From assembly GCA_947259225.1 (NCBI GenBank), contig CAMYLK010000023.1, forward strand, positions 1-36,976: DNA of 36,976 nt. The letters are read 5' to 3'. Positions 15,881 through 24,529 of the stretch are shown here, one piece after another. The notes beneath the pieces were generated by a model. It had not been told where the DNA came from and ran no database searches. It saw only the letters and a list, made by a program, of their open reading frames with translations. This DNA is from an uncultured Desulfobulbaceae bacterium. Its GTDB lineage: Bacteria > Desulfobacterota > Desulfobulbia > Desulfobulbales > Desulfobulbaceae. Numbering within the stretch: the stretch's first letter is position 1; every line of letters starts with the position of its first letter. Made by a program: the position numbers and the translations under genes.

Positions 15881-16558
15881 ATGTCAGATTTAAAACAGTC
15901 AACGTCTCTGCCTCGATTTAGTCCACAACCTGTGCTGAAGATCAGTAAAGCCGAGCGCACTCGTACCGCTATTCTTAATTCGGCGCTGGATTTTGTCTGG
16001 TCGCATCCGTTTCGCGAAATGACAGTCAACTCGGTGATGGTTCCAATAGGAGTAAGTCGCTCAGCTTTTTATCAGTATTTCAAAGATCTGCATGAAGTTA
16101 TTGAGACCTTGCTGAACATGTTGCAGGAAGAGATCTTCGTCGCTGCCAAACCTTGGCTGATGGGCGTTGGTGATCCGGTCGTTCTGCTACATGAAGCCCT
16201 TGCCGGGTTGGTTCAAGTCGGTTATGAGCGTGGTCCCATTTATAGAGCCTTTGTTGATGCCGCTGCTTCTGACAAGCGCTTTGAAGAAGCCTGGAACCAG
16301 TTCCTCGGTGAGTTTGATGACGCGGCTTGTGTTCGTATTGAAGCCGACCAGGAGCAGGGCCTGATTCCGGCCTTCGATGCTCGTCCTGTGGCCATTGCAC
16401 TCAATCGTCTCGATGCCTCAATGCTTATCGAAGCCTTCGGGAAACACCCAAGGAGCCAGCCAGAAACAATCCGAGAGGCTTTGGCCAGGATTTGGGTTTC
16501 TACTCTCTATGGGAGTGAATGGTTCGGAAGCACATCCTCGAATCTCCTCCGAAAATGA
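15881..16558 (+). CDS. TetR-family transcriptional regulator
   Basis: A 225-residue TetR-type repressor. The N-terminal DNA-binding domain lies at about residues 24-70 (ERTRTAILNSALDF, then VPIGVSRSAFYQYF as the helix-turn-helix). The C-terminal part is a ligand/dimer domain without a recognised ligand. I start at ATG 15881, because an upstream in-frame TTG at 15839 would place the promoter and dyad inside the gene. The first of a same-strand block with two DUF1254/DUF1214 proteins and a patatin lipoprotein; TetR regulators commonly control the genes next to them. Confidence 0.88.
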   Translation: MSDLKQSTSLPRFSPQPVLKISKAERTRTAILNSALDFVWSHPFREMTVNSVMVPIGVSRSAFYQYFKDLHEVIETLLNMLQEEIFVAAKPWLMGVGDPVVLLHEALAGLVQVGYERGPIYRAFVDAAASDKRFEEAWNQFLGEFDDAACVRIEADQEQGLIPAFDARPVAIALNRLDASMLIEAFGKHPRSQPETIREALARIWVSTLYGSEWFGSTSSNLLRK

Positions 16559-16690
16559 GTCATACGGGGTGAATTGTAAAGACACGACAACACTAAATGG
16601 AACGGCAAGTGACAGATATACTGCAGTCAAAAGACCGGCAAGAACATTTTTTGAAAAACTGATGCCGACTCTATAAAGGGAGAAGTAGAA

Positions 16691-18256
16691 ATGAAATTAT
16701 CGCCAAGAATATGTACGTTGATTGTATTGAGTACCCTGTTGTTGGGTGCCAGCACGGAAGCGTTTACGCAAAACACCCCCGGTTATAACAATATGATACC
16801 GGATTCCATCATGACACCCGACCATGTGGAGACGCCGATCGGAGACCTGAATTTCTTCGACGGCATGCCGGATAAAGCAACAGTGCAGAAACTCTACGAC
16901 AACTTGCTTTTCATGCGTGGGGTAGAGGCCTTTCTTAATGGGATTCCCGCGACCTCCATCGAGGCGATTCGCCTGGGTAGCATCGAGGTTGGTGCAAAGC
17001 GCGCCAGCGACGTCGTCATTTTTGATAAGTTGATGGACTCAGACCCACTCTTCCTCACTGGAAACACGGATACCGTTTACGCGACTGCGATCCTGGAGTT
17101 GGATCGGGATGGGCCGACCGTCGTTGTGATTCCGCCGAAGTGTGGTCCAGGTACGGTGGATGACGCGTGGCAGCGCTTCGTGGTCGATATGGGAGCCCCC
17201 GGTCTCGACAAGGGCAAGGGTGCAAAGTACCTGATCCTGCCACCTGATTATGAAGGAGATCTCGACCCTCCCTTCGGTGGCGAGTTCGCCGAGGTGGACG
17301 GCGAGGAATACATCGTGGCCAAGTCGCCCACCTACGTGAACTGGTTGGTCCTGCGTGGATTCCTTGTGGACGGCAAGCCGGATGCCGCCAATGCTATGTT
17401 CAAGAACGGCTTGAAGATCTACCCGCTCAAAGACAAGAAGAACCCACCAAAAATGAAGTTCATCACCGGTTCGGAAGTTCCTTTTAATACGATTCATGCC
17501 AATGACTTTCAGTTCTACGAGGAGCTTCATCACATCATCGAACGCGAGCCCCTTTCGCTGATTGACCTGGAGCTGCGCGGATTGATTGCTTCGATCGGGA
17601 TTCAAAAAGGGAAGCCGTTCAAGCCTGATGCGCGGACAAAGGAACTGCTCACCAAGGCCGTTGCCGTGGGGAACGCCACTGCGCGTGCTATCTTCTTCCG
17701 CCCGATGAAAGAAGCATTCCTCTATGAGGACAGTGGTTGGTTTGCCGCGTTCGTTGGGGGCAGCCACGAGTGGTTGAAGGACAAGGGCCAGGGAGGCCGC
17801 TATCTCGACGCACGAACCCTCTGCTTTTATATGGGAACGGTCAACACTCCGGCGATGGTCAACAAGATGGTGGGAGCCGGTTCGCAGTACGCGATTATCG
17901 CAGTCGATGAGAACAGCGAATATCTTGATGGCGGCAAGAACTACAAGATGAATATCCCCGCCAATGTTCCGGCCAAGGACTTCTGGTCGGTCGTTGTATA
18001 TGACCCGCAAACCCGCTCGCAGTTGCAGACGGGGCAGCCGTTCCCCGCCAAGAACAACAAGCGGCATAAACTGGATATTAACAAGGACGGCTCAGTGGAT
18101 CTCTACTTCGGGGCGAAAGCACCCGAGGGCAAGGAGGCGAACTGGATCCAGACGGTGCCTGGAAAAGGCTGGTTCGCGGCCCTGCGCCTCTATGGGCCGC
18201 TGGAGCCCTGGTTCGACAAAACCTGGCGTCCGGGTGAGATCGAATTGGTCAATTAG
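16691..18256 (+). CDS. Secreted DUF1254/DUF1214 protein
   Basis: A 521-residue protein with a signal peptide (about residues 1-26, ending STEAFTQ). The DUF1254 domain begins at about residue 50 (KLYDNLLFMRGVEAFLNGIP) and includes the typical FLTGNTDTVYATAILEL segment. The C-terminal DUF1214 part contains KDFWSVVVYDPQTRSQLQTG and ends LYGPLEPWFDKTWRPGEIE, a standard ending. Length and domain order are full. Periplasmic; biochemical role is not established for the family. GGGAGAAG precedes the ATG. Its GC-rich codon use contrasts with element 1. Confidence 0.88.
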   Translation: MKLSPRICTLIVLSTLLLGASTEAFTQNTPGYNNMIPDSIMTPDHVETPIGDLNFFDGMPDKATVQKLYDNLLFMRGVEAFLNGIPATSIEAIRLGSIEVGAKRASDVVIFDKLMDSDPLFLTGNTDTVYATAILELDRDGPTVVVIPPKCGPGTVDDAWQRFVVDMGAPGLDKGKGAKYLILPPDYEGDLDPPFGGEFAEVDGEEYIVAKSPTYVNWLVLRGFLVDGKPDAANAMFKNGLKIYPLKDKKNPPKMKFITGSEVPFNTIHANDFQFYEELHHIIEREPLSLIDLELRGLIASIGIQKGKPFKPDARTKELLTKAVAVGNATARAIFFRPMKEAFLYEDSGWFAAFVGGSHEWLKDKGQGGRYLDARTLCFYMGTVNTPAMVNKMVGAGSQYAIIAVDENSEYLDGGKNYKMNIPANVPAKDFWSVVVYDPQTRSQLQTGQPFPAKNNKRHKLDINKDGSVDLYFGAKAPEGKEANWIQTVPGKGWFAALRLYGPLEPWFDKTWRPGEIELVN

Positions 18257-18288
18257 GGGCGAATTAGCCGATAATATATGGAGGAAAT

Positions 18289-19563
18289 ATGATTTTCTAT
18301 AAAGTCAGGCACACAGCAGGGAAAATGACGATCAGTTTGCTATCTTTTATGTTCTTCATCATCTGTTTCATTTTTGTATCAAACAGTCAGGCAGCAGACA
18401 CTAGCTTTGAACAGCCAGGTCAATTCAAAGCCAGTGCCATTCTTAAACCTGAACTTCTTAAAGGAAAATATCACACGGTTTTGGACCAGGTAATCAATGA
18501 CGGCCTGTTTAACCATTATACGGTGGAATCCCCTTTTGGTACTTTTCGGGCAGAATCGACCAATGATTTAGAAATCCTTGTTCGTGAGATTAATGCTATC
18601 GCCGCCATGAAGCAGGTGAAAACCGATGACACAGCACTTACATCATTAAAACAGTCCGGGGAAAATACGGTTACCGGGGTCAAGAATTTGTTTACCGATC
18701 CACAAGGCACTGTTGAAGGGGCTGCCTCTGGTGTAGGCAGCCTGTTTAACAGGGCCAAGGAAACCGTCGGCAAAAGAGAGGTCACCGAAGCAGAGGACAG
18801 TAGATTAGAACAGCTGATAGGCGTATCCAAATCCAAAGGTGCAATTGCCACCAAGTACGGTGTCAATGTTTATTCACGCAACCAAATACTGCAGAAAGAA
18901 CTTGATCGCCTGGGCCAGGCTGATTTCCTTGGTGGGCTCGGAGTTGGAGTGGCGACAAGCTTTGTGCCTGGAGTCGGCGGTTTGGTGCTGAGCACATCTG
19001 GCACCGCCAGACTGCTTAATGAGGCAATAAATACTACCCCGGCATCTGAGTTATGGCTGCAGAATAAAAACAAGTTGCTGGCCATGGGCCTGGATGCAGA
19101 TACCATTGAACTCTTTCTCAATAATCCATCCTATTCCCCCGCTCTAGCGACCGTTCTGGTCACTAGCCTGGAGTCTATGAAAGGGGTGGACAACCGTAAA
19201 CTTTTTATCAAAGTTGCTCTTCAAGCCGGTGACCCTCACATGGCTAAAACCATCACCAAGATTGCCGTTATGTCGGCAGGTTACCACAAAGAAATAGCAC
19301 CGCTTCAAAGCTTTAAACCCCTGGCGAGGATAACCCAGGGGATACGTGAGGACAAGTCAAGAGTTGTGCTCCTGCCAGTTGATCACCTCATTTGGGACCA
19401 ACGGGTTGTTGATGCAGCAACGGTTGTGAGCCGTGAAGCAAACGGAAGTGGCATTGAACTCTGGGTCCTTGGCTCATTGAGCAAACGGGCAACAGCAGAA
19501 CTCCAGAAATTGGGTTGGAAAGTCTATACCGATGCAGGTCCTCGGTTGATACCTGCCCGGTGA
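18289..19563 (+). CDS. Secreted protein of unknown function
   Basis: A 424-residue protein with a signal peptide or anchor (hydrophobic residues about 12-32, ending SQAAD). A Gly/Ser-rich hydrophobic stretch (LGGLGVGVATSFVPGVGGLV, near residues 214-233) could insert in or lie on a membrane. The C-terminal 90 residues alternate beta and helix (VVLLPVDHLIWDQRVVDAAT, then LGWKVYTDAG). No family is recognised. GGAGG is four bases before the ATG, 32 bases after the preceding stop, so it is probably cotranscribed with the DUF1254 gene. Exported partner of that block by position. Confidence 0.75.
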   Translation: MIFYKVRHTAGKMTISLLSFMFFIICFIFVSNSQAADTSFEQPGQFKASAILKPELLKGKYHTVLDQVINDGLFNHYTVESPFGTFRAESTNDLEILVREINAIAAMKQVKTDDTALTSLKQSGENTVTGVKNLFTDPQGTVEGAASGVGSLFNRAKETVGKREVTEAEDSRLEQLIGVSKSKGAIATKYGVNVYSRNQILQKELDRLGQADFLGGLGVGVATSFVPGVGGLVLSTSGTARLLNEAINTTPASELWLQNKNKLLAMGLDADTIELFLNNPSYSPALATVLVTSLESMKGVDNRKLFIKVALQAGDPHMAKTITKIAVMSAGYHKEIAPLQSFKPLARITQGIREDKSRVVLLPVDHLIWDQRVVDAATVVSREANGSGIELWVLGSLSKRATAELQKLGWKVYTDAGPRLIPAR

Positions 19564-19692
19564 ACTACGTCAACTGATTAGCCAACCCTCAAGTTGGTGA
19601 AGAGATAAAAAAGCGAATGTTGGATAAGTATCGAAACCCCGGGATATAGAGAAAATAGAATAGAAGAAATATTAATTAGAGGAGAATCAGAT

Positions 19693-20727
19693 ATGAAAAC
19701 AACATTTCGATTACAGCGAACCCTGCAAGCCTTGTTGATAACAGGGATATTAATCTTTTCCCTCACGCTAGCGCACGCTGATGATACCGTCAAGGTCACC
19801 GCCGATAACTACGTCCGTGCCGAATCGGACATCCAGATGAAAGGATACATCGAGAGCTACAACTGCTTTGGCAAGTTCCACCATAACTGGAAGCCCTATG
19901 ATGTAAACAACCAGATTACCATTAGGGGTAACCGGGATACGCTGTACTCATTCGGCGTGTGGGATCTGACGTCTCCGGTTACGATCACACTTCCGGAAAC
20001 CGGAGGGCGTTATCAGTCCCTGATGGTCGTGAGTCAGGATCATTCAATTTGGAGTTTCTACGGTCCCAGGACCGGCACTCTAACAGAAGAGAAGGTCGGA
20101 ACTCGATATGTGCTTCTAGCCCTTCGGACATTTATGGATCCGAATGATGAGCAAGATATGCAAGAAGCATATCGGCTTCAGGATGCGATTGTTGTCGAGC
20201 AGGCCGATATCGGAAAGTTTGAAGTGCCCGATTGGAAAAAGGAAGAAGTGGAACAGATGCGGAACACGATCAACGTGGTCGGCGCTATGGTCACGGACAG
20301 CTCTAAGTTTTTCGGTAAGAAAGAGGAATTGGACCCGGTCTACTGGTTGCTGGGTGCGGCACTTGGCTGGGGCGGGCTGCCGGCAGACGCCGCGACTTAT
20401 GGGAACGTCGTTACCGAAAAGAACGACGGCAAGACCCCCTACACCCTAACCGTGACGGATGTGCCAGTGTACGGCTTCTGGTCCGTGACTCTCTATGACG
20501 ACAAGGGCTATATGCCGGTCAACAAGTACAACGCCTATTCCTTCAACAACGTCACCGCCAAGAAGGACAAAGACGGCAGCATCACCATCCACTTCGGTGG
20601 TGATCCCAAGGCGGACAACTTCTTGCCGATCGTTCCCGGATGGAATTACATCGTCAGGATGTATAAGCCGGGGCCGGAGATCCTGAAGGGAACCTGGACA
20701 TTCCCGGAGCCGCAGGTTGTTAAATAA
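19693..20727 (+). CDS. Secreted DUF1254/DUF1214 protein, shorter paralogue
   Basis: A 344-residue protein with a signal peptide ending at about residue 29 (LAHADD). The DUF1254-type segment IRGNRDTLYSFGVWDLTSPV is present, and the DUF1214 domain has VPVYGFWSVTLYDDKGYMPV followed by GWNYIVRMYKPGPEILKGTW. It lacks the longer central region of the 521-residue paralogue at 16691, so the two are not a recent duplication. GAGGAG precedes the ATG. The two family members in one block suggest a shared periplasmic process. Confidence 0.87.
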   Translation: MKTTFRLQRTLQALLITGILIFSLTLAHADDTVKVTADNYVRAESDIQMKGYIESYNCFGKFHHNWKPYDVNNQITIRGNRDTLYSFGVWDLTSPVTITLPETGGRYQSLMVVSQDHSIWSFYGPRTGTLTEEKVGTRYVLLALRTFMDPNDEQDMQEAYRLQDAIVVEQADIGKFEVPDWKKEEVEQMRNTINVVGAMVTDSSKFFGKKEELDPVYWLLGAALGWGGLPADAATYGNVVTEKNDGKTPYTLTVTDVPVYGFWSVTLYDDKGYMPVNKYNAYSFNNVTAKKDKDGSITIHFGGDPKADNFLPIVPGWNYIVRMYKPGPEILKGTWTFPEPQVVK

Positions 20728-21063
20728 AATGCTCGAGAGTTCGAAGGAGTTAATGACCGTGAAGTATGTCAGCAACATTTACAAATTCTTCACTGCCTAC
20801 AAACTTATCAATAGATTCCGCCGGTTAAAGCCGGGGTTCTTACTGTTACAACTCCAAATGGAGTTGACCAATCGTTACCACTCTATTTGACTCTGGATAA
20901 CGATTGAATTGGCTCATTCATCCACGGGTAAACCCGTGGTGTTCTGTCTTCGACCGCATAAAATGAAACAGACAGTTGAAAAGGCGAAGAGTTGTGCTTG
21001 AAGATTGTGGCGAATTGCCCTCTGTAACTGGATTGGTAAAAAATCATACTCGTGGTTGATTCT
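20728..21063. other. Intergenic region with four inverted repeats
   Basis: No gene is seen. Inverted repeats are CCGG/CCGG at 20821-20834, CAACTCC/GGAGTTG at 20849-20866, CAATCGTTA/TAACGATTG at about 20869-20907 and CCACGGG-TAAA-CCCGTGG at 20922-20939. The first and last have TAAA in the loop and are followed by GGTTCTT or TGTTCTG, like REP or IS200/IS605-end hairpins. Confidence 0.5.
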
Positions 21064-22293
21064 ATGTTTAAGAAACGAAATATCATGCATCGATTGAAAA
21101 CTTTGGCCCCTACCTTAGCAACTTGGTTTGTAATCTTAGCTTTTGTGATCGGTGGAGTTGGCTGCGCCGGAACGCCTCCCCGGAATCCCCTCCCCCCCGA
21201 ACTCACTAACCGGGCCGTCATCCCTGGCGTCCCTGAGGCTCGTTTCTGGGGCGATGAGTGGCCGAGGTTCTCCCTGGAGAGGTTTGAGACCTTAAACGAT
21301 GAGGAGTTGCAAAACTTCTTTCCGGCAATCTACGGCACAGAACACAACTATCTGGGTATTTCGGGTGGTGGGGCGAACGGCGCTTTCGGAGCTGGTCTCC
21401 TGGTCGGGTGGACGGCGACAGGTACCCGTCCCGAATTTACTATGGTCACAGGGACAAGTACCGGGGCATTGTCAGCGCCATTCGTTTTTCTTGGACCGGA
21501 CTACGACGACGTGCTGAAGGAGATCTACACCACCACTTCCACGGCGCAGATCGCCAAAAAGCGCAACTATCTTACGGCTGCCTTCGGCGATTCTATGATC
21601 GACACTACCCCTTTGCGGGAGATGATAGCGAGCTACATAACTACAGACATTATCGAGGCGATCGCTCGGGAACACGTGAGTGGACGGCGCCTCTACATCG
21701 GCACCCTCAACATCGACGCAAGTCGTTCGATGATTTGGAGCATCGGTGCCATAGCGGCAAGCGACTATCCTCACAAAGAAAAGTTGATTCGTAACGTGCT
21801 ACAAGCTTCGGCGGCGATACCCATCATGTTTCCACCCGTGGTGATACCCGTTGAAGCAGATGGCAAGCCGTTCGATGAAATGCATGTTGATGGAGGTACG
21901 GGCTCACAGGTCTTCGTCTATCCGGCGGCCGTCAACTGGAAAAAGGTAACCGAGAAGATCAAGGTCCGGGGCACACCGGGGGTATACGTGATCCGCAACT
22001 CTTTTCTCGACCCCAACTATCAGGGCGTGAAACGAGGCATCTTGCCAATCGGCCTACGCACCATAGATTCCCTTATAAGAACACAGGGGATAGGGGATCT
22101 CTACCAGATTTACACCCTCTGTGAGCGCGACGGGAACGCATTTAACCTAGCCTACATCCCATCTGAATTCACCGAAAAACCCAAAGAGCTTTTTGACCCG
22201 GACTATATGACAATACTCTTTAACCTGGGCTACAGAATGGCCGTGGAGGGATATCCTTGGAAAAAGACACCACCTTATTTCGTGCAACCATGA
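21064..22293 (+). CDS. Patatin-like phospholipase, probable lipoprotein
   Basis: A 409-residue patatin-fold protein. The N-terminus has a hydrophobic segment ending GGVGCAGTPP, a weak lipobox that would put it on the membrane. The oxyanion loop GGGANGAFGAG, the nucleophile elbow GTSTG and the catalytic Asp in VDGGTGS are all present, so a Ser-Asp lipid acyl hydrolase is expected. ATG 21064 is chosen over GTG 21052 because it fits the signal peptide better; the Shine-Dalgarno is weak at both. Last gene of the TetR/DUF1254 block, suggesting a lipid-directed envelope function for the block. Confidence 0.88.
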   Translation: MFKKRNIMHRLKTLAPTLATWFVILAFVIGGVGCAGTPPRNPLPPELTNRAVIPGVPEARFWGDEWPRFSLERFETLNDEELQNFFPAIYGTEHNYLGISGGGANGAFGAGLLVGWTATGTRPEFTMVTGTSTGALSAPFVFLGPDYDDVLKEIYTTTSTAQIAKKRNYLTAAFGDSMIDTTPLREMIASYITTDIIEAIAREHVSGRRLYIGTLNIDASRSMIWSIGAIAASDYPHKEKLIRNVLQASAAIPIMFPPVVIPVEADGKPFDEMHVDGGTGSQVFVYPAAVNWKKVTEKIKVRGTPGVYVIRNSFLDPNYQGVKRGILPIGLRTIDSLIRTQGIGDLYQIYTLCERDGNAFNLAYIPSEFTEKPKELFDPDYMTILFNLGYRMAVEGYPWKKTPPYFVQP

Positions 22294-22437
22294 GCGACAT
22301 TGGTGGAACTTGAAGATGCTTTTGTGGAGCTTGAATAATTGGATTATCATTTTTCCATGTTGATCCGGAACCCAGGAAGATTTCTTTACATTATAGATTG
22401 CCAGTACGAACATCAACCAATCTGAGATTTTCATCTT

Positions 22438-22466
22438 GTTACGTATACTCTGCGAGTATACGTAAC
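22438..22466. promoter_or_regulatory. Perfect 13-bp stem-loop
   Basis: GTTACGTATACTC and GAGTATACGTAAC arms around TGC. No T-run on either side, so it is not a standard terminator, although it follows the patatin gene by about 145 bases. Confidence 0.65.
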
Positions 22467-22568
22467 ATGCCCATAATTTCTCTATCAGGTAAAAAAATCT
22501 CGACATGGGCTGAAAAAATAAATCAAAACATGTCACCCCCACAGAAAATAGTATATAAGAAGCGTACC

Positions 22569-22868
22569 GTGGCGCTTAGTCTATTATGACACACGGATCG
22601 GCGAGCAGAGCCGGCCTAATGGCAAATCTGCTTTCTATCCTGTCCGGTGCGGAGGTGCCGGAGGATAGCAGCGGTGAACAGTCCCACGCTGAAAAATGGG
22701 GGCGAATCGGGAAGGTGACTTCCCGCGGTGGTTTACCTTATGACCATCGGCCTCGGTGGTGAAAACCAACTGTTTGGGCTATCTAACGCGAGTTGTTCCG
22801 AATCCAGCTGTATTATGGATCCCTGGACTATTCCAGGCTCAAGTTCGAAGCTAATCCTTGTGTAAGCC
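22569..22868 (+). ncRNA. Structured RNA segment resembling group II intron domain I, no reverse transcriptase
   Basis: A GC-rich, non-coding stretch with many compact stems: GCT/AGC plus TATCCT/AGGATA plus CCGG/CCGG at 22630-22671; CGGGAAG-GTGA-CTTCCCG at 22708-22725; TGGT-GAAA-ACCA at 22757-22768; AAC-GCGA-GTT at 22785-22794; CCTGGA-CTAT-TCCAGG at 22822-22837. Three of the loops are GNRA tetraloops, which are typical of large ribozymes. The sequence style resembles the 5' domain of bacterial group II introns, but no intron-encoded protein or domain V is seen before the integrase gene, so it would be a truncated relic. The boundaries are approximate. Confidence 0.45.
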
Positions 22869-22929
22869 AAATTGTAGACTTGTTTTCAGTAAAGAATCAC
22901 AATTGCACGACACTTTGTTTTACCTAACA

Positions 22930-24156
22930 TTATCCGATTGAACGAATTGGAATAATCTTGGAATCTTTTTTGATTGCGTCCAGGTAGTCGGCCCAGGTCT
23001 GCATCATCTTTTTACGTTCCGGGAGGTGTTTTGTCCGATTATATGCCCGGCCAAGCGGGTCACGGACGGAATGGCCGAGTTGATGTTCTATCAGATCAGG
23101 ACGGAATCCAAGTACCTCATCAAGGACTGTACGGGCCATAGCCCTGAACCCATGACCTGTCAGCTCGTTACGGGTATCAATACCCATACGCCGCAGCGCA
23201 GCATTGACAGCATTATCACTCATACATCTGTGCATTGACCTGCCGTTGGGGAACGCATAAGGGCCACCACCAGTAAGCCCATGGAGTTTTCGCAAAATCA
23301 TCACAGCCTGCCGGGCAAGGGGAACAATATGTTGATTCCCAGTCTTTGGAATTGTATAAGCCCACTCTGCTTTATCAAGGTCCACATCCTGCCACTGCAT
23401 GGAACGGAGTTCACCGGGTCGGACAAAGAGAAGCGGTGCAAGCTGGAGGGCACATTTCACTATCTTTGACCCTTCATAACCATCCAGCATTCTCAGCAAG
23501 GGGGCAATTTCTTTCGGGTCGGTAGGAGCCGCCATGTGCTTAGGTTTGACAGGAGGGAGTGCTTCCCGTAAAGGGGCAACCGGATCAACCGTTGCCAGCC
23601 CAATGCTTATTGCATACCGGAAAATCTGACCGCAGGCATACTTGGCCCTGTGGGCCAACTCCAGAGAACGCCCCTCGATTCTCCGCAGAACCTTGAGAAC
23701 CTCCGGCGCGGTGATTTCCTCAACAGGACGGCGTCCGATATAAGGAAAAACATCCTGCTCCAGGCGGTGCAAGATTGTTTCGGCATGTCCGGGAGACCAC
23801 TTTGACAGCGCAAAACGTTTATGCCATTCCCTGGCAACCATCTCAAAGCTTCCGTCTCCGGACTCCCGTGCTTTTTCCGATTTGCGCACGACACCCGGAT
23901 CGATCCCCTCGGCGAGCTGTTTGCGGATGCCGTCCCGTTTTTCCCTGGCGCTGGCGAGAGAAACTATCGGGTACTCGCCCAGAGAGAAGGAATTTTCTTT
24001 TTTGGCAAAGACAAACCGCGTCTTCCACCATTTACGGCCTGTCGGTTCTACTACCAACCACAACCCACCCCCATCACGGAGCATATATGATTTTTTTTTC
24101 GGCTTGGCAGTTCGCACCGTGGTATCTGAAAGCAGTGAAGTTCCAATTTTCGGCAT
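22930..24156 (-). CDS. P4-type tyrosine integrase
   Basis: A 408-residue integrase. The N-terminal DUF4102 arm-binding domain covers about residues 8-92 (LSDTTVRTAKPKKK, DGGGLWLVVEPTG, YPIVSLASAREKRD). Catalytic residues are Arg246 in RPGELRS, His335-x-x-Arg338 in HGFRAM, His362 in LGHSVRD and Tyr372 in RAYNRT. ATG 24156 follows AAGAGG; a GTG two codons earlier is less likely. It lies about 370 bases from tRNA-Leu, reading away from it, as is standard for integrases that use a tRNA 3' end as target. ACCCGTT repeats in the interval are its probable arm sites and operator. Confidence 0.95.
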   Translation of the reverse strand: MPKIGTSLLSDTTVRTAKPKKKSYMLRDGGGLWLVVEPTGRKWWKTRFVFAKKENSFSLGEYPIVSLASAREKRDGIRKQLAEGIDPGVVRKSEKARESGDGSFEMVAREWHKRFALSKWSPGHAETILHRLEQDVFPYIGRRPVEEITAPEVLKVLRRIEGRSLELAHRAKYACGQIFRYAISIGLATVDPVAPLREALPPVKPKHMAAPTDPKEIAPLLRMLDGYEGSKIVKCALQLAPLLFVRPGELRSMQWQDVDLDKAEWAYTIPKTGNQHIVPLARQAVMILRKLHGLTGGGPYAFPNGRSMHRCMSDNAVNAALRRMGIDTRNELTGHGFRAMARTVLDEVLGFRPDLIEHQLGHSVRDPLGRAYNRTKHLPERKKMMQTWADYLDAIKKDSKIIPIRSIG

Positions 24157-24461
24157 ATACACACCTCTTAACGGGTAAAGTAATTTTTCCCGGCACTGTC
24201 TCTACCCGTTTATTTTCCCTACCGGCGAACACCGCCCGCAGCTTCAACCACTTCCGGTCTGAAGACTCCATCACGCAGCTTGCCTGGCTTATCTTTCGTC
24301 CTTGCAGCCCCGCACCCTTCAACCAAAAGTCGCGGACCTCCTATTCTAGGGGCATACATGCATTTTAACGGGTAGAGGAATTTTTTCAGTTATCGCTACC
24401 CGTTATTTTACCCGTTTGCAACCCGTTTTTCAAAGGATTTTCCCAGACATCACCGGACAAC
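24157..24461. other. Integrase promoter and attachment-arm region
   Basis: No gene is seen. ACCCGTT or its complement occurs at 24170-24176, 24204-24210, 24367-24373, 24398-24404, 24410-24416 and 24421-24427. The last three are direct repeats 11-12 bases apart, matching the pair at the far end of the element (7031-7048). The inverted pair at 24170-24210, directly upstream of the integrase start, could let the integrase repress itself. Confidence 0.6.
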
Positions 24462-24497
24462 AAAAAACCCGCTATCCATTACTGGAAGAGGGTTTTT
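24462..24497 (-). terminator. Terminator of tRNA-Leu
   Basis: On the minus strand, AAAAACCCTCT and AGCGGGTTTTTT arms form a stem ending in a T-run, about 35 bases after the tRNA CCA end. Confidence 0.7.
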
Positions 24498-24529
24498 CGG
24501 ACTTTACAGGATTTCCCTGGATTATCTAA

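Noticed and set aside
16600..16645. Second TetR operator before the DUF1254 gene
   Set aside because: Only short TGAC and GTCA half-sites with different spacing are present, too weak to call.
22643..22665. A fourth tRNA 3'-end copy (GGTGCGGAGG then GGTGCCGGAGG)
   Set aside because: Only 10-11 bases match, the remaining TCGGAGTC is missing, and the bases take part in a local stem.
22569..22868. Cobalamin riboswitch or RNase P RNA
   Set aside because: None of the conserved boxes of either RNA could be found, and the downstream gene is on the opposite strand.
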